Assembly (NCBI GenBank): GCA_943842505.1
Contig: CALTDI010000002.1
Location: forward strand, 62,001 to 126,000
From: an uncultured Pseudomonadales bacterium
Lineage (GTDB): Bacteria > Pseudomonadota > Gammaproteobacteria > Pseudomonadales > Pseudohongiellaceae
Reading direction: 5' to 3'
Length of the DNA: 64,000 nucleotides
The translations under genes and the position numbers were made by a program. Of the stretch, positions 26,132 to 35,556 are shown piece by piece. Below the pieces are notes generated by a model. It was not told the DNA's origin, made no database searches, and saw nothing but the letters and a program-made list of their open reading frames with translations. Position 1 is the first letter of the stretch; each line of letters starts with the position of its first letter.

Positions 26132-27220
26132 TTAGGCGTTGTTCTTCTCGAACTCGACCATGAACTCTGCCAAAGCTACACAGCCCTCTATTGGCATCGC
26201 GTTGTAAATCGACGCGCGTGCGCCGCCTACATCGCGGTGACCCTTGAGCGCATACAGGCCCGCCTCGAGAGCTTGCTCGACAAATGCATCGAGTAGATCG
26301 GATTTGGCAAGATTGAAGGTGACATTCATTATCGAGCGGTGCGCAGGGTCGGCTACGCCCAGATAGAAATCACTGGCGTCGACTACGTCATAAAGTAGTT
26401 TTGCTTTGGCGTTGTTCTGCGCCTCTAGCTTTGCTACGCCGCCCTGTTCTTTGACCCACTCGAGCACTAGCCCCATCATATAGATGGCGAAGGTGTTGTT
26501 GGTGTTCGAGAGCGAATGGCTCTTTGCGTAGACGCTGTAGTCCAACAGTGCAGGTGTCTCTTTTAGCGCATGGCCAAGCAGGTCTTCACGCACAATTACA
26601 CAGGCAAGACCGGCGGGGCCCAGATTCTTCTGCAGACCTGCAAAGATGATTCCGAATTGGCTGATGTCGATCTCGCGCGACAAAAACTCCGAGGTCATGT
26701 CGGCGACGAGGGGGATGTCACCTGTCTGCGGGAAGCTATGCCAGCGGGTCCCATAGAGTGTGTTGTTGCTGGTAATGTGCAGATAGGCGGTGTCAGCTGG
26801 CAGGCTCGCGCAATCGAATTCGGGAATGCGATCGAAGCCGCTGTCTGCGCTGCTTGCCGCTGTCGTTGCATTGCCATAGCGCGCTGCTTCCTTGCGGGCT
26901 TTGACGCCCCAGGTACCTGTTTCTATATAGCTCGCCGACTTGGACGGGCTCAGGCCGAGGAGGTTTAACGGGACGGCGGAAAACTGCATCTGGGCGCCGC
27001 CGTGTACGTAGAGGATCTTGTAGTTGTCGGGTATTCCGGCAAGCTCCTTGAGTAGTTCGTCGCAGCGATTTAATACGGCGTCGAATTCCTTCGAGCGGTG
27101 GCTGATCTCTATGATGCCGGCGCCCATATCGTTGTAGTTCATGAATTCGCGCTGCGCGGTCTCCATAACAGCAGTGGGAAGCATCGCCGGTCCTGCGCCA
27201 AAATTGAAAACTCGAGTCAT
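26132..27220 (-). CDS. serC: Phosphoserine aminotransferase
   Basis: 362 residues, usual length. PLP-dependent fold type I enzyme that makes 3-phosphoserine from 3-phosphohydroxypyruvate in serine synthesis, and also acts in pyridoxal phosphate synthesis. Landmarks: FNFGAGPAMLP at the N-terminus, SHRSKEFDAV, the PLP lysine in FAGLQKNLGPAGL, and GHRDVGGARASIYNAMP at the C-terminus. It lies 62 bp downstream of serA on the same strand, so the two consecutive steps are encoded together. Confidence 0.97.
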   Translation of the reverse strand: MTRVFNFGAGPAMLPTAVMETAQREFMNYNDMGAGIIEISHRSKEFDAVLNRCDELLKELAGIPDNYKILYVHGGAQMQFSAVPLNLLGLSPSKSASYIETGTWGVKARKEAARYGNATTAASSADSGFDRIPEFDCASLPADTAYLHITSNNTLYGTRWHSFPQTGDIPLVADMTSEFLSREIDISQFGIIFAGLQKNLGPAGLACVIVREDLLGHALKETPALLDYSVYAKSHSLSNTNNTFAIYMMGLVLEWVKEQGGVAKLEAQNNAKAKLLYDVVDASDFYLGVADPAHRSIMNVTFNLAKSDLLDAFVEQALEAGLYALKGHRDVGGARASIYNAMPIEGCVALAEFMVEFEKNNA

Positions 27221-27282
27221 TGTTTGATTTCCAGTTGTAGTGTTAGTGAAGTAATAAGCTGTACTACGCTTTAGTTGATAAT

Positions 27283-28464
27283 CTAAAGAAGAGTTACTTT
27301 AATAACGTCTTCGATCTGTGCAATTGCGGCCAGGGCATCCTCGGCGGGCTGCGACTCGAGGTCGATCAGATTGTAGGCAACATCGTTACGGCTCTTGTTT
27401 AGCATGTCCAGCACGTTGATATTCTGGTCTGCCAACACCGATAGAATTTGACCGAGCATCTTCGGAACGTTGCGATTGCAGATTGCCAGGCGAGTGCAAC
27501 TGGCCGCATCCGAGCTTCGGTCCAGGAACAGATTCGGGAAATTTACCGAGTTCTTGATGTTCCCGTTTTCAAGGAAGTCCATCAGTTGGTCAGCGGCCAT
27601 GATTGCGCAGTTTTCCTCGGCCTCATTCGTGCTGGCGCCTATGTGAGGCATGGAAATAACATCATCTCTACCCATCAATTCAGGGCGGGGGAAATCGCTG
27701 ACGTACTTTCCAAGTTTGCCTTCCTCGAGTGCGGCAAGCAGGGCCTTGGAGTCGACGATCTCATCTCTTGCAAAATTCACCAGACAAGCGCCTTTGCGCA
27801 TAGCGGAGAAAACTTCGGCGTTGATGAGGCCGCGTGTTGAATCTAACACCGGCAGGTGCAATGAGATGAAATCAGAGCTGGCTACCAGGGCGGCAATATT
27901 CTCTTTGCGCTTAACCTTGCTCGGTAGACGCCAGGCGGCTTCAACCGATAGGGCTGGATCATAGCCCTGTACCTTCATGCCAAGATCGATAGCCATCTCG
28001 GCAACGAGGGAGCCTATAGCGCCCAAGCCGATAACACCCAGCGTTTTGCCAGATATTTCGCTGCCCTTAAAGCGCTTCTTCTCCTGCTCCATCAGCTTAG
28101 ACAATTCGCCCTCGTCAATTATCTCTGTCTGTGTGCTGGCAAATTCAATACCGGGAATAATTCCGCGCGAGGCAAGTAGCAGGCCGCATAAGACCAGTTC
28201 CTTAACGGCATTGGCATTGGCGCCGGGTGTGTTAAATACGATAACACCGGCATCAGTGCAGGCGTCCACCGGGACATTATTGGTGCCAGCGCCAGCTCGA
28301 GCAACCGCTCTTAGTCCGTCATCGATAGCAGATACATCTAATTTATGACTGCGCAGAAGGATAGCATCGGCATCAGTGAGGTCTGGGTCGACTTGATAGT
28401 TGCTAGCGGGAAATCGTGCCAGCCCCTTCTCGGAGATCGCGTTATAGGTCTTGATTTTGTACAT
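27283..28464 (-). CDS. serA: D-3-phosphoglycerate dehydrogenase
   Basis: 393 residues, the short SerA type with a C-terminal ACT-like domain (about 320-393, ILSVLADQNINVLDMLNKSR) that in this family senses serine. The NAD-binding Rossmann fold is GVIGLGAIGSLVAEMA. The catalytic His-Glu pair region is MPHIGASTNEAEEN. It opens serine biosynthesis by oxidising 3-phosphoglycerate. ATG preceded by CAGGAAACCCA. Divergent from the MBL gene at 28751 across a 286-bp region in which I see no other gene. Confidence 0.96.
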   Translation of the reverse strand: MYKIKTYNAISEKGLARFPASNYQVDPDLTDADAILLRSHKLDVSAIDDGLRAVARAGAGTNNVPVDACTDAGVIVFNTPGANANAVKELVLCGLLLASRGIIPGIEFASTQTEIIDEGELSKLMEQEKKRFKGSEISGKTLGVIGLGAIGSLVAEMAIDLGMKVQGYDPALSVEAAWRLPSKVKRKENIAALVASSDFISLHLPVLDSTRGLINAEVFSAMRKGACLVNFARDEIVDSKALLAALEEGKLGKYVSDFPRPELMGRDDVISMPHIGASTNEAEENCAIMAADQLMDFLENGNIKNSVNFPNLFLDRSSDAASCTRLAICNRNVPKMLGQILSVLADQNINVLDMLNKSRNDVAYNLIDLESQPAEDALAAIAQIEDVIKVTLL

Positions 28465-28750
28465 TGGGTTTCCTGAGCTGTGCCGTTTACCAGTAATTTC
28501 TTGCCGCGCCGATAGTAAAGCGCCAAAAGCATAGAATTTAGTTGGTTTTTACGTTGAGGGTGTATCATTTGTGGCGATTCGGCTGGACAATAAAACAGGC
28601 TTTTTGTACTGCGGAATCCTGAAAAATAAAGCGGGCAATTATGTCGCTAAATGGTGCAAAACTCCAGCCGGAATTCCATAAATTGATGATGGCTTGAGCG
28701 GTATCAAGGCCAAAAGCCTAGACGTGAAATAATTAGAAGGAATTTTGCCA

Positions 28751-29596
28751 ATGAAAGAGTCGGAAGCCGGGGTTGCTGTTTCAATTGCAACCGAATATGT
28801 GCCTGTGCGGCGTTTGCTCGGGCGTAATCCAGGGCCAATGACGGGGCCGGGAACAAATAGCTATCTCATAGGCAAGCAGAGGCTTTCTCTGGTGGACCCG
28901 GGTCCGCGTGACGAGGCGCAGCTGCAGAGCTTTCTGGAAGCCATTGGCGATGCCACCCTTGAGAATATACTCATTACCCACACTCACGCTGACCACTCGC
29001 CGGGTGCGTTGGCCTTGCACGAAGTCACCGGTGCCAGACTGATTGGGCTGAAAGCGCCCGATGTGGCGGGTCACGACAAGACCTTCGTTCCCGACAGGCT
29101 GTTTTCTGATGAGGATATTGTCGATTGTGGCGAGTACAAAATACAGCTGATTACTACCCCGGGGCATGTGTCCAATCATATCTGCTTTCTGCTGCGTGAT
29201 GAGCAGCTGTTATTTACCGGCGATCATGTGCTGCAGGGGACGACCCCGGTTATTCTGCCTCCAGATGGGGATATGGCAGCCTATCTAGAGGCGTTAGAGC
29301 GTCTATTAACGATTCCGCTCAAGGCACTCGCTCCAGCTCATGGTGATGTGATGTTTCAGCCCTATGCTGAAATTGAGAAGCTCATAGCTCACAGGCTGAA
29401 GCGCGAGCAGAAGGTGCTTGCCGGGCTCGAGAGTTTAGGCGCTTGTAGCCTGGATGAGTTAGTAGTTGCGGTTTACGACGATGTTTCCCCGCAGTTGATA
29501 CCCTGGGCAAAGAAGACACTGATGGCGCATTTGATTAAATTGCAGCAGGAAGGGCGGGTCAGCGAAGACAATGAACTGTGGCAGATGCAGCAATAA
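28751..29596 (+). CDS. LACTB2-like metallo-beta-lactamase-fold hydrolase
   Basis: 281 residues from ATG 28751 (AGAAGG ten bases upstream); a TTG at 28745 is an alternative. The HTHADHSPG motif (His77, His79, Asp81, His82), TTPGHVSNHICF and FTGDHVLQG supply zinc ligands. The C-terminal ~60 residues are the winged-helix-like cap of the LACTB2/beta-lactamase-like-2 family, whose human member is an endoribonuclease; bacterial roles are unproven. Cytosolic. The GIY-YIG gene follows 6 bp later, and then ybgA, forming one run. Confidence 0.85.
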   Translation: MKESEAGVAVSIATEYVPVRRLLGRNPGPMTGPGTNSYLIGKQRLSLVDPGPRDEAQLQSFLEAIGDATLENILITHTHADHSPGALALHEVTGARLIGLKAPDVAGHDKTFVPDRLFSDEDIVDCGEYKIQLITTPGHVSNHICFLLRDEQLLFTGDHVLQGTTPVILPPDGDMAAYLEALERLLTIPLKALAPAHGDVMFQPYAEIEKLIAHRLKREQKVLAGLESLGACSLDELVVAVYDDVSPQLIPWAKKTLMAHLIKLQQEGRVSEDNELWQMQQ

Positions 29597-29602
29597 TGTC
29601 TC

Positions 29603-29926
29603 ATGAGTGAAAATACAGAAGCAGCACCGCTGTGGTGGCTCTATCTTGTTCGAACTGCCGATGGCAGTCTCTATACCGGTATCAGTACGGATGTTCAGCG
29701 CAGGTTCGCGGAGCATGAAAACAAGGACAATAAGAATAAGGGCGCCAAAGCACTGCGTGGAAAGGCTCCACTGCGCTTGGTTTTTCAAATAGTTGTGGGC
29801 AACAGAGCCGATGCGCTTAAACTGGAGTACAAGGTTAAACAATTGAGTAGGGCTCAGAAACAAGAGCTAATCGGTCTTGATGTCGATTTAATGAAATTTG
29901 AAACGTGGTTGCAGACGAAGCGGTGA
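29603..29926 (+). CDS. GIY-YIG endonuclease-domain protein (UPF0213/YhbQ family)
   Basis: 107 residues: a free-standing GIY-YIG nuclease domain. [18 protein letters not shown] replaces the canonical GIY...YIG strands, with the catalytic Arg in VQRRFAEH and the metal-binding Glu in [10 protein letters not shown]. YhbQ-like proteins are small nucleases of uncertain role. It starts 6 bp after the LACTB2-like gene. Confidence 0.85.
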   Translation: MSENTEAAPLWWLYLVRTADGSLYTGISTDVQRRFAEHENKDNKNKGAKALRGKAPLRLVFQIVVGNRADALKLEYKVKQLSRAQKQELIGLDVDLMKFETWLQTKR

Positions 29927-29934
29927 GAGAAAAA

Positions 29935-30918
29935 ATGGAAATTGAAGAGACAGATGAGATTGCAGGCAAGCACCATACAAAGATACCGATAGGTATTAGC
30001 AGTTGTCTGTTGGGCGAGAAAGTCCGTTTTGATGGTGGGCATAAGAATAATTCCTATATAGCGAAGACTCTGGGGCAGTATTTTGAATTTCAGGCATTCT
30101 GCCCTGAGTTGGCTATCGGTCTTGGTATTCCCCGCAAACCGATTCGCCTCTCACGAAAAGGTTCAGATGTAATTCGCTGTATTCCTGTGGACAATTCCGA
30201 GCCGGATTTTACTGAGGCGCTGGCGAAGTCTGCTGATGATAAGAAGCAGTGGCATAGTAGCCTTTGCGGTTATATTTTGAAGAAAGATTCTCCGAGCTGC
30301 GGTATGGAGCGGGTTAAGATTTGGGATGATGTTATGCCGATTCGGGAAGGTGTGGGTATCTATGCCGGGAAGATGATGCAAAATTTCCCGTACCTGCCTG
30401 TCGAGGAGGAAGGTCGGCTAGGAGATGCGGTGCTGCGTGAAAATTTCATTCAACGTGTTTTCGTGATGCGCCGCTGGTTTCAACTAGTTGAGGACGGGAT
30501 GAAGTTGTCTGATCTTTTGGATTTTCATGCCAGGCACAAACTCATCATCATGAGTCACAATCAGAATTACAACCGTGAGCTTGGTCAGCTACTTGCTGCC
30601 GCTCGCAAAGACAATGTCGACGAGGTGGCGGAGCAATACATAGTGAAGTTGATGCGTACGCTAAAGATTCCGGCAACCAGAGGCAACCACGTCAATGTAT
30701 TGCAGCACATACAGGGCTATCTGAAGAAGCCGTTAGACAAGGATGACAAGTTGGAGCTGACCGAGACAGTGAGAAAGTATCGACTAGGGCAGCTGCCGCT
30801 AATAGTGCCCATAACTCTGCTGAATCACTTTTTCAGGAAACACCCGGACGAGTACATCGCAAACTCCTGGTATATGAATCCCTACCCCGGGGAGATGAGT
30901 TTACAGAATCATATCTAG
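29935..30918 (+). CDS. ybgA: YbgA family protein (DUF523 + DUF1722)
   Basis: 327 residues from ATG 29935 (GAGAGAAAA before it); an upstream GTG at 29905 overlaps the previous gene. DUF523 part (about 15-160): GISSCLLGEKVRFDGGHK, AFCPELAIGLGIPR and KKDSPSCGMERVK. The three Cys-bearing motifs correspond to those that bind an iron-sulfur cluster in thiouracil desulfidase TudS. The DUF1722 part (about 185-320) includes YKLxxxSHN-like LIIMSHNQNYNRELG. Close to E. coli YbgA along its length. Its stop overlaps the converging nhaC stop in a shared CTAG. Confidence 0.88.
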   Translation: MEIEETDEIAGKHHTKIPIGISSCLLGEKVRFDGGHKNNSYIAKTLGQYFEFQAFCPELAIGLGIPRKPIRLSRKGSDVIRCIPVDNSEPDFTEALAKSADDKKQWHSSLCGYILKKDSPSCGMERVKIWDDVMPIREGVGIYAGKMMQNFPYLPVEEEGRLGDAVLRENFIQRVFVMRRWFQLVEDGMKLSDLLDFHARHKLIIMSHNQNYNRELGQLLAAARKDNVDEVAEQYIVKLMRTLKIPATRGNHVNVLQHIQGYLKKPLDKDDKLELTETVRKYRLGQLPLIVPITLLNHFFRKHPDEYIANSWYMNPYPGEMSLQNHI

Positions 30919-32405
30919 GCTTGCTGACTAGCTAAGGGTAGTTCGGTAACTAGCGGTGCGATCTTAAAGTTTAGGAAGCCATAGATCACTGCAACAACCG
31001 GGCAAATCAGGTTGAAGAAACAGTAGGGCAGGTAAGAGAAAGTTGCCACGCCCAAAGTGCCTGCCATATAGGCGCCACAGGTATTCCAAGGAATTAGCGG
31101 TGACGTCATCGTCCCTGCGTCTTCCAGAGTGCGAGACAAATTCTTCGGGTCTAAATTTCTATTCTGATACTCCAGTTTGTACATGCGCCCCGGCAGCACG
31201 ATCGATATGTACTGGTCAGAGGTGATGATGTTGGCACCGATACAGGTAACGATGGTCGTAGCTATCAGGCTGCCCGTGCTGTGTACGAAGGACAGTGCGT
31301 AGTTCACCAGGCATTGCAGCAGGCCGGTATGGTCCATCACCGCACCGAATACCATGGCGCAGAGAATCAACCACACCGTGTTCAGCATGGAGCTCATGCC
31401 GCCGCGCGTCATCAGGTCGTCTAGGGTTTCGTTGCCGCTGGATAGAGAGAATCCATCAAACAGTGTCTGCCAGGTTCCTTTAAACAAGCCGAGAAATATA
31501 TTTGGAGTGTCGCCCGCCAGGCTTAGTACCGCGCTCTGTTGAAAAACTAATGCCAGGACTACACCGATCAGTGCGCCGGCCAGGATGGTTGGAATCGGTG
31601 GTAGTTTCTTCTGTGCCATAAAAAGCAGTGCGGCCACCGGTAGCAGCATAAATGGGTTGATGGTGAAGTTGTCATTGATGAGCTGCATGGTCACGGCGAG
31701 GTCGCTCGCGCTGGCTTCGGTATCGATGCTAAGTCCTATTATGGCGTAGAGGATTAGTGCGAGGACAATGCTGGGGATAGTAGTCCATACCATATGGCCG
31801 ATGTGAGAAAATAGGTCTGTGCCAGCGACAGCGGGTGCCAAGTTGGTAGTCTCGGAAAGTGGAGACATCTTGTCTCCGAAGTAGGCGCCGGAAATAATCG
31901 CACCGGCGGTAATCTCAACTGAGAGACCCAGGCCTGCGGCAGCACCGATAAGGGCGATGCCTACAGTTCCTGCAACTGTCCATGAGCTGCCTATGCTCAG
32001 TGCGATCAGGCCGCAGATGAGACAGCTGGCAGCATAGAAGATTGATGGATCTAACATGAGCAGGCTGTAGTAGATCATGGTCGGCACGGTGCCGGAGAGG
32101 ATCCAGCTACCTATCAGCAGGCCGACGCTAAACAGGATGAGGATAGGCTTGAGCGCGATGGTGACGCCAGAGATGATGCTTTCTTCAATCTGCTGCCAGT
32201 GCTGCCCGTTTCTCCAGCCTATGGCTGAGGCGACGGCGGCACCTATGCACAGTGCTATCTGGTTTGGTCCATAGCTCGCATCTTCACCGAACAGGTAGAC
32301 CGAGAAGGAAAGCAGGCTGATTAACACGAGAACCGGTACCAGCGCCTGTTGGACTGTTGCCTGGCGCTGAGATGCGTTAGATTCCGATTCTTGTAGCAAT
32401 TCCAT
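30915..32405 (-). CDS. nhaC: Na+/H+ antiporter of the NhaC family
   Basis: 496 residues, about 12-13 transmembrane segments. NhaC-type landmarks: LILFSVGLLIGSWILSGTVP, SSWTVAGTVGIALIGAAAGL, ISGAYFGDKMSPLSETTNLA and the late segment DAGTMTSPLIPWNTCGAYMA. Family members exchange sodium for protons (some are malate-Na/lactate antiporters of the same fold), so the exact ion pair is inferred. It fits a marine, sodium-exposed organism. Divergent from proA. Confidence 0.88.
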   Translation of the reverse strand: MELLQESESNASQRQATVQQALVPVLVLISLLSFSVYLFGEDASYGPNQIALCIGAAVASAIGWRNGQHWQQIEESIISGVTIALKPILILFSVGLLIGSWILSGTVPTMIYYSLLMLDPSIFYAASCLICGLIALSIGSSWTVAGTVGIALIGAAAGLGLSVEITAGAIISGAYFGDKMSPLSETTNLAPAVAGTDLFSHIGHMVWTTIPSIVLALILYAIIGLSIDTEASASDLAVTMQLINDNFTINPFMLLPVAALLFMAQKKLPPIPTILAGALIGVVLALVFQQSAVLSLAGDTPNIFLGLFKGTWQTLFDGFSLSSGNETLDDLMTRGGMSSMLNTVWLILCAMVFGAVMDHTGLLQCLVNYALSFVHSTGSLIATTIVTCIGANIITSDQYISIVLPGRMYKLEYQNRNLDPKNLSRTLEDAGTMTSPLIPWNTCGAYMAGTLGVATFSYLPYCFFNLICPVVAVIYGFLNFKIAPLVTELPLASQQA

Positions 32406-32600
32406 TGGTACTACCCACTGTGAGCTTAAGCTGAGCTATAGAGCATAATAGCTGGAGTTGCCGCCTGTCTACGCTATATCCATGCATTCAACCCCCGGCA
32501 GCGTTATTTGGGTTATAATTAGCCGCTTTGCGCGCTAGTGGCCATGAATTTCTTCTACTGGTCATTAATTTGAATACATACCTTTTTGAAGTAAGCAAAA

Positions 32601-33860
32601 ATGACTGATATCGAAAACTACATGCTAAAGCTGGGTCGCCAGGCGCGGGAAGCATCGCGCCAGATAGCGAAGGCCAGCACAGCCCAGAAAAATGCAGCGC
32701 TTCTAGCCGTCGCCGAGGCCATCGATTCCAGTCGAGAGCCGCTTATGCAGGCGAACGAACAAGACATGCGGGCAGGAAGAGAGAAGGGGCTGGATGCAGC
32801 CTTTCTCGACCGCTTGGAGCTTAACGCAGCGCGCATCGACGCTATGATCGAGGGGCTGCGCCAAGTGGCGGCTCTGGATGACCCCGTCGGTGCCATCTCC
32901 GATCTCAAGTATCGCCCCAGTGGTATCCGGGTCGGTAAGATGCGAGTGCCCCTTGGCGTAATAGGTATCATCTATGAATCCAGGCCCAATGTGACCTGCG
33001 AGGCTGCCAGTCTCTGCCTTAAATCCGGCAACGCGACTATTTTACGTGGTGGTTCCGAGGCAATACATTCGAATCAAGCGATAGCGGCCTGTATCAAGAC
33101 AGGCTTGGAAGCGGCAGGCTTGAGTAATCAAGTAGTTCAGGTCCTGGATAGACCCGATCGAGATGCGGTTGGCCTGCTGATTACAATGCCCGAATTCGTC
33201 GATGTCATTGTGCCTCGCGGCGGTAAGGGTCTGATTGCGAGAATTAGCGCGGATGCGAAAGTGCCAGTAATCAAGCATCTCGATGGCAACTGCCATGTCT
33301 ACATCGATGACAAGGCCGACTGCGACAAAGCAACGGCGATCGTAATTAATGCGAAGACACAGCGCTATGGCACCTGCTGTACGTTGGAGTCGCTCTTGGT
33401 CGCCGAGAAAATAGCCCCCGAAGTGCTGCCTGATCTGTGCGCGCAATTGCTTCAGAAAGGGGTAGAACTGCGTGGCTGTGAGAAGACGCGGGCATTGGTT
33501 GCGGGAGTCGATGCGGCTTCGGAGGAAGATTGGGCTACAGAATATCTGGCGCCGATCTTGTCGATTAAGATCGTCGCCGATGTGGATGAGGCAATCCATC
33601 ACATCAACACCTATAGCTCGCAACATACGGAATCGATCGTGACCGAGGACTATACTCGCGCGCAACAATTTCTTCGCGAAGTCGACTCAAGTTCGGTGAT
33701 GATTAATGCCTCTACCCGATTCGCAGATGGGTTTGAATATGGCTTAGGTGCGGAGATAGGCATTTCAACGGACAAGCTGCATGCGCGTGGGCCGGTTGGA
33801 TTGGAAGGTCTTACATCGCAAAAGTATATCGTGTTGGGGGACGGACATATCCGACAATGA
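32601..33860 (+). CDS. proA: Gamma-glutamyl phosphate reductase
   Basis: 419 residues, usual length. NADPH-dependent second step of proline synthesis. Aldehyde-dehydrogenase fold; the active-site Cys is in [17 protein letters not shown]. Other landmarks: [40 protein letters not shown], and the C-terminal [24 protein letters not shown]-like element sits at 32514-32519 upstream. proB is not present in this window. It overlaps nadD by 4 bp (ATGA) and starts the long plus-strand block. Confidence 0.97.
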   Translation: MTDIENYMLKLGRQAREASRQIAKASTAQKNAALLAVAEAIDSSREPLMQANEQDMRAGREKGLDAAFLDRLELNAARIDAMIEGLRQVAALDDPVGAISDLKYRPSGIRVGKMRVPLGVIGIIYESRPNVTCEAASLCLKSGNATILRGGSEAIHSNQAIAACIKTGLEAAGLSNQVVQVLDRPDRDAVGLLITMPEFVDVIVPRGGKGLIARISADAKVPVIKHLDGNCHVYIDDKADCDKATAIVINAKTQRYGTCCTLESLLVAEKIAPEVLPDLCAQLLQKGVELRGCEKTRALVAGVDAASEEDWATEYLAPILSIKIVADVDEAIHHINTYSSQHTESIVTEDYTRAQQFLREVDSSSVMINASTRFADGFEYGLGAEIGISTDKLHARGPVGLEGLTSQKYIVLGDGHIRQ

Positions 33861-34489
33861 GTTCGCCGTTAGTAGTGCTTGGAGGAATGTTTGACCCGGT
33901 GCACAAGGGGCATGTGAGTGCGGCGAATTATGCTCTGGAATTCTTGTCCGCACACCGACTAAAAATGGTTCCCTGTCATAGGCCTAATCATAAGGCCATG
34001 CCTGATACTCGAGCAGAGCACCGACTGGCGATGCTCGAGATAGCAACAGCAGTCTATCCACAAATAGAAATAGATACTATCGAGTTGCAGGTAGATCGAG
34101 TGTCTTACACGGTAGATACGCTTACTCAGTTCAAGAGGCAGCACGAGACCATAGTGTTTGTGTTGGGTGTCGATTCATTTAATAGCCTGACTCAGTGGCA
34201 TGAATGGCAACAGATATTCGAGCTATGTCACTTGCTGATATTAGCGAGGCCCGGCGCGATCTTGTCGGATTCCACGTTGGCCGCTGTGCAAGGTAGCGAG
34301 AGAAAGGTCGAAACAGCGGAGCAAATGTTATCGAGTTCGCAGGGCAGATTTGTCTACTGTGCAAACTTCGAATTCGATATGGCGTCAAGTCAGATTAGAA
34401 AAAAGCTAGCACGAGGCGAGGATGTGACTGCTGAATTAGACCCAGCGGTTATTGAATATATAGATGAGAATAATCTCTATCAAGATTAG
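33857..34489 (+). CDS. nadD: Nicotinate-mononucleotide adenylyltransferase
   Basis: 210 residues. It makes deamido-NAD from nicotinate mononucleotide and ATP. The nucleotidyltransferase signature [12 protein letters not shown] is at residues 9-20, and the second signature [11 protein letters not shown] (xSSTxIR type) near the C-terminus. The start overlaps proA in ATGA, suggesting coupling. In E. coli the upstream neighbour is holA; here holA is 24 kb away on the other strand. Confidence 0.96.
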   Translation: MSSPLVVLGGMFDPVHKGHVSAANYALEFLSAHRLKMVPCHRPNHKAMPDTRAEHRLAMLEIATAVYPQIEIDTIELQVDRVSYTVDTLTQFKRQHETIVFVLGVDSFNSLTQWHEWQQIFELCHLLILARPGAILSDSTLAAVQGSERKVETAEQMLSSSQGRFVYCANFEFDMASSQIRKKLARGEDVTAELDPAVIEYIDENNLYQD

Positions 34490-34511
34490 TAAACATAAGT
34501 GAGACTTCAGT

Positions 34512-34877
34512 TTGAATAGTTCAGAATTGTCAGAATTGGTTGTAGAAGCATTGGATGATATAAAAGGTCAGTCGATTCGCTGTATCAATGTCGAGAGATT
34601 GACGTCGATCACGGACTATATGGTCATCGTGACAGGCACCTCGAGTACACACCTAAAAGCATTGGCAGAGTCGGTCAGTAAATCTGTTAAGGACGCAGGG
34701 CAGGAAGTGGTGGGAGTGGAAGGTAAACTCGCTGCAGATTGGGTGTTAGTCGATCTTGGCAACGTGGTCGTGCATTTGATGTTGGCTCCAGTGCGTGTGC
34801 TTTATAACCTTGAAGAACTTTGGAACTTTGAGTCCAAGCCTCAAGTGAGGCCGGAACCGGAAGATCCTGCGGCGTGA
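34512..34877 (+). CDS. rsfS: Ribosomal silencing factor RsfS
   Basis: 121 residues. It binds L14 of the large subunit and blocks subunit joining in starvation. Landmarks: VVEALDDIKGQ, TSITDYMVIVTGTSS, GKLAADWVLVDLGNVVVHLM and the C-terminal YNLEELW. Start is TTG at 34512, 22 bp after nadD. It overlaps rlmH by 4 bp. Confidence 0.95.
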   Translation: MNSSELSELVVEALDDIKGQSIRCINVERLTSITDYMVIVTGTSSTHLKALAESVSKSVKDAGQEVVGVEGKLAADWVLVDLGNVVVHLMLAPVRVLYNLEELWNFESKPQVRPEPEDPAA

Positions 34878-35344
34878 AGGTAAGGGTTCTTAGCGTGGGC
34901 ACAAAGATGCCGGCCTGGGTGCAAGAGGGTATCGCACAGTATGAGAAGCGAATGCAGGGCGATTTGGATTTTTCGCTGATTGAGATACCCATGGCGAAGC
35001 GCAATAAGAACAGCAATATTGACCAGTGTATACAGAGGGAAAGCGATGCGCTGCTAGCGGCGATTCCCTCCAATGACTACGTGGTTGCGCTAGATGTGGG
35101 TGGCAAGTCATTCAGCACCGAGAGTCTGGCGCAGAAAATAGTAAAATTCCGACAAGAGGGAGATAACCTAAGCCTGCTTGTCGGTGGGCCCGATGGGCTG
35201 GGGGCATCATGCCTGGCCAGGTCGAATGAGCGCTGGTCACTATCGGCATTGACCTTTCCCCATCCTCTGGTTCGCGTAGTGATTACCGAGCAGTTCTATC
35301 GTGCTATTAGCATCATCAATGGACATCCCTACCATCGAAGCTAA
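34874..35344 (+). CDS. rlmH: 23S rRNA pseudouridine-1915 N3-methyltransferase
   Basis: 156 residues, the family's standard length. SPOUT-class trefoil-knot methyltransferase acting on helix 69 in the assembled 70S ribosome. Landmarks: VLSVGTKMPAWVQEG, the SAM-binding LLVGGPDGLG, and the C-terminal LTFPHPLVRVVITEQFYRA with HPYHRS at the end. GTG start overlapping the rsfS stop (GTGA). Confidence 0.97.
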   Translation: MKVRVLSVGTKMPAWVQEGIAQYEKRMQGDLDFSLIEIPMAKRNKNSNIDQCIQRESDALLAAIPSNDYVVALDVGGKSFSTESLAQKIVKFRQEGDNLSLLVGGPDGLGASCLARSNERWSLSALTFPHPLVRVVITEQFYRAISIINGHPYHRS

Positions 35345-35556
35345 AACACTGATCGCCAAACGCGCGAAATTCTAACGGGCATCACTAAAAAACACCTGTG
35401 AAACGCGGTAAACTGTTCAGATACAGGTGAATTTGGCGTAGGACAAAACTATTTTAACTGTACGCTGTCGAAGAACTAAGGGCGACAAAACCTTCAGTGG
35501 GGAACTCCTTAGCCGATGAAACTAGATGAAACTGCGCGTAGCTAGGTAAACCAATT